Below, piece by piece: positions 26,536 to 39,522 of a stretch of DNA of 64,000 bases. How positions within the stretch are numbered: the stretch's first letter is position 1; each line of letters begins with the position of its first letter. This stretch comes from Parachlorella kessleri. Its lineage: Eukaryota; Chlorophyta; Trebouxiophyceae; Chlorellales; Chlorellaceae. The DNA lies in contig BBXU01000827.1 of NCBI GenBank assembly GCA_001598975.1, positions 1-64,000 of the forward strand, given 5' to 3'. Position numbers and translations under genes: made by a program. Below the pieces are notes generated by a model. It made no database searches. It was not told where the DNA came from and saw only the letters and a program-made list of their open reading frames with translations.

Positions 26536-29500
26536 ATGGCTGTAGAGTCTGCTGCCGTTCCGGGTGATGGCAAGGCTATTGATGCAACCTGCGACACCCT
26601 GAGACAGCAAGGCAACGAAGCCTTCAAGCGCAGGGTATGGAGCGAAGAGGCCTTTGCCGGCAACCGGCATGTGCCCATCATGTTTGACCATGTATGTACG
26701 GTACCTCTCCTCGCGTTGACCACAAGGGCTACCACTGCAGGACTATGCAGCAGCTGTGGCATTTTATAGCCGGGCTCTGGACGCCGCTTGCAGTGGCGAC
26801 GACGCCTCACGAGCAGCCCTCCTATCTAACCGCGCGACGGTGAGCAATATTAGGCTGGTGTAAGCCACTTCAAGCCAAGGCCAACCCGCTTAATTTCACT
26901 GAAGCCACGAGGCAGCCAGTACGGACGGTGATCCCCTGTGTTCGACCTCCGCTGCTTCTTCATATACTTTCCCAAGTTGCTGCGTACCCTCCACGCACTT
27001 TGCGCCCCTGCGCCGCTCTGCCGTCTGCACGGTGCCCTGAGAGGAAAGCGATAGAGAAGGCACGATTCCTGTGTGCAGGCATACTACAAGCTGGGCGGCT
27101 ACAAGCAGGCATCTGCTGATGCAGAGACCTCAGTGGGTATTGACAGCGCCAACCACAAGGCCCAGTACAGGGCGGCACTCTCACACCTCATGCTGGGCAA
27201 CCCAGCTGCTGCACAGAGCTTTGTTGAAGCCCTGGTGAGTCCTGGGTCAGTGACTGCAGGCGGCAACAGCGGTAGTAGCACAGCTGCAGCAACACAGGCT
27301 GCGGCCGTGCCACCCTACCTATGCATTTTGAGTCGCACTGCGGCAGCCATGCTGCAGCACGACAGTCTCAAGTCACGCCTGAAGCAGCTGGAAGCACACG
27401 GTGGGGTGGCTGGGCAGGCTGGCCAGCAGGCAGGCGCGGCCGCAGCGGAGGAAGCTGCTGCTGCCCAAAGGGTTCAGGAGCTCCTCCAGATGCTGGGTGA
27501 TGATTTGGATGGAGAGGCTGACGCCGACATTGGCGCAGTCCTGGCTGAGCTGGCCCCGCTGCTGCGCTCCAGCGCCTTGGCGAGGGCTGCTTTTGAGCTG
27601 CACAGCGGCTACCCGCTGGTGCTGTGTAGCTTCTCAGAGGCGTACTGTGCCGCCGTGGCAGCGGCACTGCAGGGCGCCAGTGGCTGGCAGCCAACATGTG
27701 CTGCCACGCTGGGAGGAGGAGGCTGCACCGTCAAGGCTTTTTCCTTTGGCAGTGGTACCGCTAAGGGCAGCAGCAGCCCCATCCCTGCAGCAACCAGCCC
27801 ACCAAGCGGGGGCACTGCCTCGGCAGCGCGGAAGCCGCAGGCGGAAAGCAGCGACTCACAGGCACAGCCAGACTTGGGAGCAGCGATGGGCACTGTCCTG
27901 TGGCCCTCTCCGGTGTGGCAGCGCTTGCTTTCCACAGCGCTTGGCGCCAGCAGCAGCAGCAGCAGCAGCGATGCCCTTGCCACAACTGCCATGCACTTGT
28001 TGAGCTGGGCTGCCACTGACCCGTGGGTCCGGACACAGGTGCTGACTCACCCTCTCCCAGGGGCGGCAGGTGTAGGCAGCAGCGCCCCAGGGCTGCCAGC
28101 AGCGGCAGGCTGCCCGAGCCCTGTGAAGATGATCCTGGAGGCGTTGCGGGCCCTACCAGGAAGTTGTTTGTGCACTGCTGGGCTGGTGGCGGCGGCGGTG
28201 GAACTCCTCAGCAGGTGGGTGGACCTGCCTGAGTATGCTGCACTTGTTGACAGCCAGAAGGGGATGTCGCTGCATGTGTTGGCAGGGAGTTCTTGCAGTT
28301 GAACTGCGTGGGTTTAGGTTTGACATAAACATCAGCCGCCATTATGATGCGAGGAGCCCGTGGACGGTGAATGCCCATCCTGCGGGGGTGCTGCAGGGAC
28401 TGCTATGCCTGCTGGGCAGCTCACATCAACATGCCCACAGCATGACAAGTGTGCCCTGAGGGCTGGCACCGCAGGTATGGCGAGGATGCTGGCTCAGAGG
28501 AGGCGCTGGCTCAGCTGCATGAGAAGTCCCTGGCCACCCTGCTCTACACCTTCTACACTGCTGACGACGTGCTGGAGAAGGAAGTGGAGGGCATGGCCCA
28601 CCAAGTTGCAGCAAGGAGCACGGCTAGCAGCAGCAGCAGCAAGCTGGCGGCGGAACAGGTGCGAACCCTCCATGGGATTGCGGGATGCAGACGGTGAGGC
28701 GAAGAGCTGCTGCCGCAAAGTGAGCTATTCTGGTAGTCTGTGGTCTGCGATTGCCCCACCGCTTGGACTCCGGTGGGCTCGATGGGTGGTCCCAATAGGG
28801 TTTGTCATCCCAGCTCTATGCAAGCTTCCACTTTGAGGTGATCACCCATGCCTGCGGGGACTACTAGCTTCTCATTGTGCAACTTGTCAGGCGGTGCACA
28901 CGGCACAGCGACAGGCAGAAACAGCAAGGCACGTTGCTTCCCCCAACAGGATGCCCTGGACCAATTGAGAGCCAAGCAGAAGGCTGTGTACGATGCACGG
29001 CTGATCGCGCTGCGGCGCGCTGTGCTGCGAGCGCTTTGCCAGCTGTGCGGCAGCGGCCAGCTGGTGGCTGCTGAGATACCCAGGGGCGGCAAGGGTGCTG
29101 TGGCGAAGGGGCGCACCCCTGAGGGCTTTGTGGCAGGTGAGGCTTGGCCTGGCATGCGTCTTGGGTGCCCAACACGCAGCAACCTTTGTATCGGCCTGGT
29201 GCCCGCCGTGCGGGGTTGCTTTCGCAGCACTATCGCAGCACCTCCTGTGCTAGGTGCTTTGGAAGCTTTCGAGGTCCAGGTGCTTGGGGGCTAGCAGCAG
29301 CCGGGGTCCCCTGCTAAGCATTGGCCAGCCAGGACCTAGCTGAAAGACATGTTCCGACTGCATGACACCAGCTGGGCACCTCTCCATTTGCTGGACCCAC
29401 ACGTGGCTGATGCACCAGCTCCCGTGTGGCCGCCTGCAGACTTCCTGGCACTGGTTCGGCAGCTGCATGAGCAGTCTCCCAAGCGCACCTGCCCTGTGCT

Positions 29501-32500
29501 GGGGCCCGACGGGCGCGCCAAGGCGTTTTCCAGGAAGCCATTTGCTGCCGACTTCAAGGACAACCCAGCAGGTGTGCCATCTCTGCAACAGCAGCAGCCA
29601 GCCTGGTCCTGCCTACAGAGCAACAGCTGCATGCCCAGAAGAGTGGAGACGGAGGCGTTGTGCTGCAGCCCTGCATTGGCCTGATGGTGGGAGTGCAGCA
29701 GCTGGCCAGCAGGCATTGGATTGGTGTTTCTGCAAGAGCCCCAGTCACTTGATACTGCTGCGTAGTCGAACCACCGGGAACCCTAGAGTGCAACATTTGT
29801 CGGCCATTCTTTGTGTCCTTGGGCCTTCCACCCTCGTTGTCCCCACACAGGCAACCACGGATACTAACGCATTGTTTCCTACCCGTCTTCAGGCGACTTC
29901 CTGGCCAGCCTGGACCTGGCTGAAGCCACAGTGGACAAGCCTCTAGACTTGTTTCAAGCGCACACACAAGTGCTGCAGCAGCAGCGGGCCGCTGCCCCGC
30001 AAGCCACACTATTGGAGACCGCCCTGGCCGCCCTCTTGCGCCTTGCTGGCGCCAGCGCCACGGCAGCGGGGCAGCTGCTCAGGCTGGATGTGATCGGGCT
30101 GTGTGAGGCGCTGTGGTCCTACAGCACGCCTTCGGTGGTGGTGCTGGCCCAGCAGACCTGCTGTGCCGTCGCTGCCAGGTGTGTGCCAACTGCCCAGGGC
30201 GGGCAACCCCCAGGCCTGGATCGGACGGACCCTGGGGGTGTAGGCGGCCAGCAGCATGTCTCCGTGGCTAATGGACTCTTTCGCCGGCTTGTGGCCAGTG
30301 TCGTGTTACCTGAGGAGGCTATCCTGTGGAGTTGTCTGGGGCGTTCCAACCTTGTTATATTTGTAGAGCCGTCCAGGCCTCCGTGCATTGTTTTGCTAGA
30401 AGCCAGATGTTGTCACAGTTTGCCCAGGTAATCGGGCAATGAGGAGGTGTGGTGGAGGATATATGTCGCCAACAAGGGTAGGCGATGTTGGGATTTCAAG
30501 GCTGGCAAGACAGCAGGCAGTGACTAAGTGTGCTCATGCGTGTCTGCAGTCACCCCGCGGCCCTCAGCGAGCTTCTGCAAGATGGCAGTGTGATGGGGCT
30601 GGCAGCCGTGCTGCAGTATGCCCCGCTGCCTGCCAGCTTCAAGCAGGACGGCCACCGTCACCAAGAAGCCCCTCCCAGCAGCAGCGCTGGAGCTGCAGAG
30701 ACCTCAGAGCTGGCAGGAACAGAGCTCCTGCTGCGGGCGGTGGACAAGCTGGGGGTGTTGGTTGACGGCTGCAGCGGGGACGAATTTGCACACCTCACTC
30801 AGCAGCCGGGCGAGGCGCTGGTTCGCGCTTTCCAGCTGGCGCAGCAGCAGGTGCAGCAGGCGGCATCGACGCCTAGTGATGTGGCGGGCGTAGGAGCGCC
30901 AGCACCAGCAGCGCACAGGAGCAGGGCACCTACAACTAGCCAAGGTATGCAGGCGCAGCAGCTGGGAAAGGAGACTGGCAGTGATGCCGGCATTGCTGGT
31001 GGGGACGTGGAGCAGCCCGGCACAGCTCAACACAAGGATACACACAGCCCTCTGAAAGTTGCTGTGGCAGCACAAGGAGAAGAAGCAGCGGCTGCTGCCA
31101 GTTTGGCGATGGCAAGGGCCAAGCTTTGCAGGGCCAGCGCCCGCTTTGTCATGCTGTGCTGCGACAAGGCACAGCGGCAGCAGGGGCTCCTGCGGCAGCA
31201 GGCTCCCAGGGGCGGCGCCTGGGACCTGCTGGGCAGGGCAGCGGTACAGGAGTTTGTACAGCGGCAGCTGGACGCAGCCTGCCGTGCTGCCGCAGCCAGC
31301 GCCGCCGCAGCGGCGGCAAGGGCAGCGGCCAAGGCGGGACGGCCTGCAGAGCAGGGCAAGGAGAATGCAGGCGCCGGGGAGGGCAGCAAGGAGGCAGCAG
31401 GGGAGGACACACCCAGCGGCGAGGGCCTGTCCAAGCTCAAGAAAGGCTTCCTGGCGGGACGAGCAGCTACTACCCAGCGCACGCGGCCGGGAGCAGCCCA
31501 AACGGGGCAGCAGGCGGCTTCTCCTGCTAAGAGCGGGGTCCCGACAGGTAGCCTTGGGGCTGGCAGCACGGCTGAATCAGTAGCGCCGGAATTCAATGGT
31601 GCACCAGAGGCTGCTGGAGACTGGCAAGCCGAGCCGCCTGCTTCACGAGTGGTGATAGAGGACATCACTGACCTGGACACCAACAGTGATGGGGTCCAGC
31701 AACAAGCGCTTGCAGCTGCACCCGCAGAGGTAGCAGCAGGGGGCCAGCAGGGCAGCGGCGCTGAGCAGCTCAGCGCAGAGCAGGAAGCCGAGCTTGTCAA
31801 GGCATGGGAGCAGCTCAGCCCAGCCCAGCAGGCTGAGCTTGTTAAGGCATGGGAGGCGCAGCAGGCACAGCAGGCGCAGCAGCAGGCGTGGCTGGCCTAC
31901 CAGCAGCAGCAGCAGGCAGAGCAGGAGGAGGAGGCGTATCGGAGGGAGCAGGCTGACGGGAGTGACGAAGAGGACTTGCATGACGTGTATGACTCGACGC
32001 CCTCCCTAGAAGTCCGGCAAATCAGAAACGTGAGGCGCCGCTTGCCTGGCTTGGTGGCTGCTGGACACACCGGAATCCTAGTACCAGCGCCCTGGGCCGC
32101 AGCAGTGCTCTTCATGTGAAGATGTGCCCGGCCTGCAAGGCTTCCAGGCTTCTCTCCTTGCCTGAACCACTGCCATGCGCAACCCCAGGGTAGGCCCGCC
32201 CTGTGCACTCCCCTTCCCACTACCCTGCCTCAACCTACCAAGCGTGCCCATGCAGGCCTGGATGGGCGTGGAACTTCGTGACAAACTCCGCTGGGACCAG
32301 ACCTCTACGGACGTCAACGTGTGGGTGGCCATGCCCAAAGGCACGCGCGCCAGGGATGTCAAGGCAAGTTTTTCAACCCTCGAGACCAGCCTTGGTGTTA
32401 CCATGAGGCCCTTGAACTGTCAATAGCCGCTGGCTTGGTCAGTATCAGTCATGTAACAAGCCAGCCTTGGGCATTGTCTAAGACAGCCGCAAGCAAAACT

Positions 32501-33605
32501 GTGCATGTGCCGCAAACGCTTTCATGGCTGCTGCGAGGCGACGGCGCTGCAGGTGGCATGCAGGCGGAGCACCCCCTTTAGTGAGTCATCCACTCACTCA
32601 CCCACTGGGGCTCGACCCTCCCCACCCCCTGCTGCGCTGCCTGCAGGTCACCGCCCTGCCCAACCGGCTGACGGTGGCGCTGGGCTGGTACGGCCGCGTG
32701 GTGGACGGTCCGCTGCACAGGCGGGCCAAGGGCTCTGAGGCGCAGTGGTGCCTGGAGGACAACGAGGTGCGGGGTCTCTGACAACCTGCACTTAACTTCT
32801 TAGTGGCCCCTGTCGGCAGGGAACAGCACTGCCTTGCCCTAAGAACGCCTGCATTGCCCTGCTATTTTACCTGCGGAGCGGCCCACTTGCACGCTGCGTG
32901 CTGTGCTGTGCTGCGGTCAGAGGGAGACATGTGCTGTGCTGCCCACCCCGGTCAGGTTCACATCATCCTGCCCAAGGACGACCGCAGCTACTGGAAGGCG
33001 CTGTTTGAGGACGGCGAAGAGCGGAGCTACTACGAGCTGCTCAAGGAGGCGGTGGATGCAGGTAAGCACTTTGTTGCCGTTCCTTTCATCCTGGATCAAA
33101 CATTGATTTACATGGCAAAGAGACAGTTCTGAAGAGAGGCAGCTTGGCGGGGGGCGCTCTGAAGCTGTTGTGCCTTGGAGGCCCTAACAAGGCTTAGGCT
33201 GAGAGGGTTGCGCAGGTTTCATGTGGCAAAGCGAGAAATAATCCAGTGTCCAAGCTCTACAGCAGCTTTTTTGTGCAATAGTATTGGTCCCTTCTTCAAC
33301 AGGCTCAAGTCAAGGCTGCCAGGTGGTGGTTATCAGGGGTTAAACTAGGTGCTACTTGCGAAGGAATCTATCCTAGGCCAGCATGCCCCTTCAAGACAAC
33401 CTTTGGTACACTACATCATCACTTCCACTCGCGCCCACACACCGCAGACGAGCCGACCACGTCCTACGATGCCATGGACGACCGCTCCAAGGTGCTGCTG
33501 GACAACATGATCGAGCGGCAGGCCATGATCAACGAGGGCCTGATAGACCCAGAGGGCTTTGATGACTTCAGGGTGGTCATAGGGGAGAACAGCCTGGTGG
33601 GCTAA
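26536..33605 (+). CDS. Large TPR ... CS/NudC-domain protein, probable co-chaperone-type scaffold
   Basis: Twelve exons join in phase to one 1395-aa protein: 26536-26634, 26741-26839, 27079-28214, 28475-28658, 28950-29136, 29347-29571, 29893-30178, 30550-32029, 32256-32363, 32647-32766, 32956-33061, 33448-33605. Residues about 10-110 are tetratricopeptide repeats (TLRQQGNEAFKRRDYAAAVA, AYYKLGGYKQASADAE). Residues about 115-900 are Ala/Leu-rich, mostly helical, with low-complexity inserts, and could hold armadillo-like repeats. A disordered Gln/Ala/Glu region leads to residues about 1235-1345, a clear CS (p23/NudC) domain: LRWDQTSTDVNVWVAMPKGT, LTVALGWYGRVVDG, EAQWCLEDNE, VHIILPKDDRSYWKALFEDG. 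TPR and CS domains both occur in Hsp90 partners. The acceptor of exon 6 (GAAAG) is weak, so a split into two genes is possible there. The intron after 32363 has a GC donor. Confidence 0.72.
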
Positions 33606-34455
33606 GGTACATGTGCCAGGGTGCCGGCAGGAGGGACCCAGCGGTTTGAGGTACGGCAGGTGCCTGCTGGACATGCAAAACAGCCTGTTGGGTGCTTGGC
33701 GGCAGCAGCTCTTTGCCGGGGGTGTTTGTGGCAGGCTGGCACGGCGTCACGCCGTGGGATGATGCTAACACTGCCAGCGAGAGTTGACCTGACCTTTAGA
33801 GTCAGTGGTTTGTGGGCACAGTGTATGGGCACAGCGCATCCTGGCACTTCTTTGGCCTCTTCTGCGGAGGACTCACGGCGGCACGGCCGTGTGGCGGTCC
33901 ACTGTTGGACTAGACAAGTCCAGGCTTTGAGGCAATGGTACGCCACTGGTGTTCTGAGGGGGGCACGGATCCGCTGTCCTGTCTTAAGCTATTTTGGACT
34001 TGGTTGGGTCTTTGAGTGTACTAACTTGCGTGCTTGTGTCAAGCTTATGCTCGAGAGGAGCACTGACAATATGTAACCAGCCTACGTGATGCTTGACCCC
34101 AGATGTCGGGTTGCACAACAAGGTTCCTACCGGGGGCTGGGCTCCCCCGCAAGGGCTTCTGGAGGGAGATATGGGCAGTTGCACGAAGACTGCAATGTTT
34201 GACCTGTGGTGTGAACTTGCGTCATGTTCATTCCATGCTGTGAGGTAGCCGCTGCAAGGTGCCCCAAGTGGCGACTCACAAGTACATCGTACAAGTACTT
34301 GTCGGACAGGCCAGGTAGCTTTCTCAAGTCAATTGGTATGGAGGCGCCAGTCGAACTGGCCCAGTCCACGTCATGACACGATCGCGATCGGGCCCAACAC
34401 AAGCAGCTACCACACAGAAATACCACTCTTAGCTTGGTAGCTCTTAGCGAACGAA
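33606..34455. other. Intergenic stretch between the TPR-CS gene and D-LDH
   Basis: No gene supported. It includes a TGTAA at 34072-34076, a possible poly(A) signal about 470 bases after the TPR-CS stop, and presumably the D-LDH promoter. Confidence 0.5.
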
Positions 34456-37400
34456 ATGACAAAAGAGAAGTTGAAACTTTCGGTGGCAGTGTACAGTGCA
34501 GAGGAGCATGTCAAGACGTTCCTAGGCGCTCCCCTAGAGGAGGCCTTCACCGAAGTTCACCTTATCCAGGTGAGCCCAGAGGACCAGTTCCGCCTGTTGT
34601 GAGACTGATGCACGGCCACAGTTTGTGATCACCACCTTTGGTCGGAAAGCCCAGGAAAACATCCCTGCCACCATCGGGGGACGCCTTGCTGACTTTCCAG
34701 TGTTGCTGACCATAGACGTATTCTGGCTCTATCTTTTCGTCCGATTTTAGTATAAGGTGCTTATGGAAATGGGAATGCCGAGTGAGGGAAGTTTACAAGG
34801 CTTGCATACTGCGCCACGCTTGGTGCAGGCAAGGCTGGACAAAGACACAGCGAAGCTGGCACAAGGGTATGACGCTTGCTGTCTCTTTGTGAACGACTGT
34901 GCCGACAAGGAGGTGAGTGGCAAGGGGCAGGCTGTTGTCCCAGCTACTGCTGTCCTTGCCACAACACACCTTCCACTCCTGGGGTTGAAGTTCTGAGAGG
35001 TGCCATGGGACGCCTGTTGCAAGTGTTGTTGTATCCTGAAGTATCCACACGCACGCACGCACGCACGCACGCACGCACTGCAGGTCCCGCCGTGCTCGCA
35101 CGCTCTTGATTTGCCTGGCTTGCAGGTTGTGAAGGTCCTGGCAGACGGTGGCGTGAAGTTCATTGCAATGTATTGTGCGGGCTTTGACCGGGTGGATGTG
35201 GAGGCTGCCAACCGGCTGGGCCTGCGAGTGGTGAGGGTGCCTACCTACTCCCCAAAGTCAGTGGCTGAGCATGCACTGGCACTCATGTTCGATGTGGCGA
35301 GGTGAGGACAACAGACAAAACCCAGCCCCGTGCCATACGATACTCTCACATTTTGTTGCTCCTGCGCAGTGCATGATGTTATGTTGCTGATGTCCGTTGC
35401 TGAATTGAGTAGCCTGGCCTGCCTTAGATCCAGGGCAGCTAGGTGCGTGTTTTTGTACCCAGAAAATTATGGCACCGGAGAAGCCTGCAAGGGTGCCAGA
35501 TGGCTGGCCCTTTTACTGGGAACCGTCCTGTCCCTGCCTTCCCCCAGTGTGCTCACAGTTTTCCGACCTTGTTTCGTTTGGCTTGGTGGTCACCCCTGCA
35601 TCATGCCAGCCCAGGTGTTGAGCATCCTCGGTCCTGCACGGCGCCACGCATGGAACCAAAAACTTTTTTTGCCAGCAGGAATCTGCACATGGCCCATCTC
35701 AAGATGCTGGTGCACAACTACACCGCCTCTGGGCTGGTGGGCAGCCAGCTGTCGGGCAAGACATTTGGCGTGGTGGGCACCGGCAACATTGGGGTGGAGT
35801 TTATTCGGCTGCTCAAGGTGGGCCCACAGCCTGACAAGAGCAAGGGGGTGAACTGTAGTGCAGACCCGGACGGGTGTAGCATGACAAGGCAGGGCCAGGG
35901 GATGGGGAGGCTGCCGTGGTACATGCTCAAAGGGGCAAGCAGGAAAAAGGAAATACAGGAAGGCACAGGCAACAGATCTGATGCATTGGGCGATGGAGCC
36001 AAAGCCCCTGCACTTCTGTTTTGGGCTTCGTGCCTGCCAGGCAGTATGACTGCATGCGTGTGTTGGGTGCTTGTCCCACGCGCCTGGGCGGTTTTCGAAT
36101 TGTGGTGGCTGCGACTGTTGCAGCTCTGCGTCTGCCAAGTCAGATCTCACCTGCCCTACCACCTTGAAAGGTGTCACCAGCATGGCGCTGCACCAATCCA
36201 GCTCCCGCCCCAACCATACAAACCTGCCCGCCTGCCTGCAGGGCTTTGGGGGCCGCGTCCTTGCCTACGATGTCGTAGAGAGCCAGGACGCCAAGGAGGC
36301 GGGGGCCACCTACGAAGACCTGGAGACGGTGCTACGGGAGAGCGACTTTGTGAGCCTGCATGTGCCGCTGCTGCCTGCCACATTCCACATCATCAACTCT
36401 GAGAGGTGGGCGGCCGGCTGTACCTAATCGTTCCACCATTGAACAGCGCCCATCCGCACAAAGCAGCGTTCCGCAGCAAAAGCAGCGTGGATGTCACTTG
36501 GCGGCACCTGCGGTGGTGCTGGGGTGCTGCGTGACCAGGGGCGGCAGCTTGTCATGCTGCGTGTCCATTGGAGGTCCTAAGGCACTGCCATTTCCGCCTT
36601 CCGTACAGCAGGCAGTCACTATATTGCTAGGCAATGCCCTGATGGGCTGTTGTGTGCATCAGGCATGAGCGACTTGGGAACCCTCACATCACTCGCCTGA
36701 GTTCGGGGGCGTGTGCACACCGGCAGCGTGTCGGGCCCTAAGAGCAGGGCAGGGGGCTAGAGAAGGCCTGACAGCCGTAGGGAAGTGCGTCAAGACTGCA
36801 TAAGACAGGAGGCGGACGAGCTGTTGACGTGGCAGTAATGACATGTGTGGGCAGAGATATTCAGTGATCCCATGTCTGGTTGTGGGCTTCATCCCATGCT
36901 GGTCAGCCTACCATGGATGCAGGCTTGCCCTGATGAAACCCAATGCCATCCTGGTGAATGTGAGCCGAGGCGGTCTGATTGACACTGCTGCGCTCATTAG
37001 AGCCGTGGAGGATGGGAAGCTGGGGGGCGTGGCAATGGCAAGTTGGCTTCTTAGCCAGTCCCTTGTTTTTCCTGGTGACCTACATAGATGCATATATACT
37101 GCTGTGAGCCTATATCTTGTTGGAAAGCCGCCGTGAATTCCCTGCATCTAGCCCTGTCAGCTAACAACTACCTATCCCCAGCTCGCGACTTCCAGCCAAC
37201 ATAAGCCAAGTACTTCAGCAGGCGCAGGGTATGTGTTTTTGTTGGCATGTTTTCTTTCTAGCAGCTTGTGACACCACTCCATAATTTTCCGTCTGCAGGA
37301 CGTGTACGAGGGTGAAGGTATGCTTGGCCTTGCAGCTTCAGCTTATACAACGGCAAAATACCAGCCTGAGGCACCCTACTGCTTCTTGCCTTCCCAAGTG

Positions 37401-37973
37401 CTGCACGATTGCAATCAGACTGGGCAAGCAAGCTGGAGCAGCCAGACTTGCATTCACTTGAATGGTCACAAACTCGCACGTTATGGTGGCTGCAGGCAAC
37501 TTGTTCTTCAATGACTTCTCGAAATACAATGCCCATGATCGCATGAAGTCCTGGGACAGCCAGTTCCACCGCCTGCAAGCCCTGCCCCATGTAAGGAGCT
37601 CGGCCATCTCTTTGTAGGCCTGTATGGCAATTCGGTTGTGGTGGGCAACTTTTTAATATCTGGCTGTGGCCAGCTGCCAGAGGCGGCTAAACCTTGTTGT
37701 TTGGGCTGTTTGGCAAGTTGTTGCAGCCAGACGTGGTCCTAGTTGCCAACTTTCTGCTGGCACACACGTGGTGTGAGGCTGGAGGGCTGGCTGGGGCAGG
37801 ATGTAAGGCAGTCTTGCTGTAAAGGTCGCATGCTGTGGCTGCTGCAGGTCATCGTGACTCCCCACATTGCCTTCCTTACCAATGAGGCCTTGGCCAACAT
37901 TGCTGCCACCACAGTGGAGAACTTGCAAGCCTGCGCCCGTGGGGACGAGCTGGTCAATGAGGTGAAGCCTTGA
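34456..37973 (+). CDS. D-lactate dehydrogenase family (D-2-hydroxyacid dehydrogenase)
   Basis: NAD-dependent D-2-hydroxyacid dehydrogenase most like fermentative D-LDH (LdhA type), which reduces pyruvate to D-lactate. Nine exons in phase: 34456-34569, 34829-34912, 35126-35301, 35679-35817, 36242-36405, 36923-37037, 37299-37317, 37496-37590, 37848-37973 (343 aa; bacterial LdhA about 330). Motifs: start LKLSVAVYSAEEH, GYDACCLFVND, VKFIAMYCAGFDRVDVEAA, the nucleotide-binding FGVVGTGNIGVEFIRLLKGF, SLHVPLLPATFHIIN, VNVSRGGLID (substrate Arg), GVAMDVYEGE (catalytic Glu), and TPHIAFLTNEAL (catalytic His). No transit peptide is evident. Exon 7 is only 19 nt, and the intron before it begins with GC (ATG|GCAAGT). 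A GCAC microsatellite lies in intron 2. TGTAA follows at 38017. Confidence 0.93.
35048..35078. repeat. (GCAC)n microsatellite in D-LDH intron 2
   Basis: About seven to eight tandem CGCA/GCAC units just before the exon 3 acceptor. Confidence 0.9.
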
Positions 37974-38016
37974 AGGAGAGAAGCTTTCGCAGGGCGAGGC
38001 AGCTAAGCATGCGTTT

Positions 38017-38021
38017 TGTAA
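38017..38021 (+). promoter_or_regulatory. TGTAA polyadenylation-type signal after D-LDH
   Basis: TGTAA 44 bases after the stop codon. Confidence 0.45.
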
Positions 38022-38116
38022 GTGATGTGTTGCATTAGCGGCACTGCGATTATTTATTCATTGGGATTCCTCAGAGGACTGCTGTATGCCTAGCTTCCCA
38101 GGCTAGTAACCCAGTA

Positions 38117-38223
38117 TATTAGCATGGGTGGCAGGGAGTGCGAACGGGGAGTAACCTGGGCTGGACTGGACTGACAGGGCTGGATGCGGAATGAACCTGA
38201 GTCTTGCCTGAGTTCTGAGCCAG
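38117..38223 (-). repeat. Dispersed repeat A, copy 2 (inverted relative to 9298-9400)
   Basis: Reverse complement of this segment matches the copy in the RECQL intron over its full length, with one 4-base gap and scattered substitutions. It is followed 160 bases later by repeat B. Confidence 0.85.
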
Positions 38224-38381
38224 TAATTCTCTCCCCAAGATAAGCTAAGGCCACTGGAAGAGGAGATGCAGCCACAAGGCGGGAGAGCAATCGGCTTTTT
38301 GGCGACGCTGACAAAACTGGAAAGCAGTTTGCTGGAATCTGTCAAGTCTGGGTGCACGAATCAATGGTGGTTCTGCAGCAT

Positions 38382-38503
38382 CTTAGGTGGAAAGGCATGT
38401 GACAGGAAAGGGTCAGACAGCAGTGTGACGGGTGCCAGCTGCATCAATAAGGAGGCAGGATCAGCAAGGGGGAACAAGCGGCAAGCACAGAGGCGGTAAA
38501 CAA
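38382..38503 (+). repeat. Dispersed repeat B, copy 2
   Basis: Matches 1796-1917 in the same orientation. The surrounding stretch 37974-39522 holds no gene I can support. Confidence 0.8.
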
Positions 38504-39522
38504 GCACGCCAGAGATGGGGGGTGTACCCGTGTTGAAGTGGGTGCTCACCCACTGCCCTCGTGCCAAAGGCTGCAGGACAAGGAGCGTGTCACAGGTGAT
38601 GCTGCCACAGAATCCCTCGTCTCGATCACAAGTATTGATTTACAGGTGTTGCTTAGGTTGAGTAAATATAACTTTCAAGCGTTTGTGGTTTGTTGGTCAC
38701 CAAAGGTACTGCAATGACGAATTAAGTAACAGTGGAAATGATCTTCTCGACCCTCGACGGTTGTCATGCATGGCAAGAAGTGAATGGAAACACTAGGGCT
38801 CTTCAATGCACCCCAAGCCCCATCGCACAACTAGCGAGCAACTGCGCTTGTCTTGACCGAACACACGCCATAAGAGGCCTGCTGCCCGCTGATATAGGCC
38901 TATAACGCCACCGATGTAACCCTGGCTCTGCCCTCTACCCTATCACTGCTTAGTGCACAACATGTCGCTGGACGGAAAAGAAGAAGGGACCCTGCCGCGT
39001 TGCCGTACTGTACAGCCAAACACAAGGCATTGGAGAGATGAAATCCTTGGCCGCAACAGAAAGTGCGGCCGAAAAATGGACAAAGAACAAAACTATTAGT
39101 CAGCAGAGAGAACCTGGGCAGCAGGCTGCTTGCCACCCTCTAAACACCTACCAGAGTACAATGCAGAAGAGGTAAACGACTTGCACTTTTTGCCGCAGCC
39201 ACAATGGCTAGAGCAGCGCAGGCTCTCAGAAAGATCGCTCCTATAGTAAATGCTCATCAGTACAAGGTAGTTGGTAGCGGGTCATCTAGTGGTGCCGCCT
39301 GGGCTGCACCCCAGCCCGGCGACCGCTGCTGGGCAGGCTGGCCTAGAAAAACAATAAAATGATGCGTAGCAGCACTGCTTCCCAATTGAACCGGTTGTAG
39401 GCCCCCGGTTGAAAGGCGGGGGCGTGGGCAGGAGCAGCTCCTGCAAACAGAGACGGCCCCTGCCGGCCTCCCGAGAAATGGTATACCTAGATTATTAAAA
39501 GCTGTTTCTTGTCTTGTCAAGC

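Noticed and set aside
31027..31800. 257-codon minus-strand frame in the TPR-CS gene
   Set aside because: Antisense shadow of an Ala/Gln-rich exon, without any protein signature.
37140..37175. Short similarity to repeat A in a D-LDH intron (CTGCATCTAGCCCTGTCAG)
   Set aside because: Only about 20 bases match well; too short to call a third copy.
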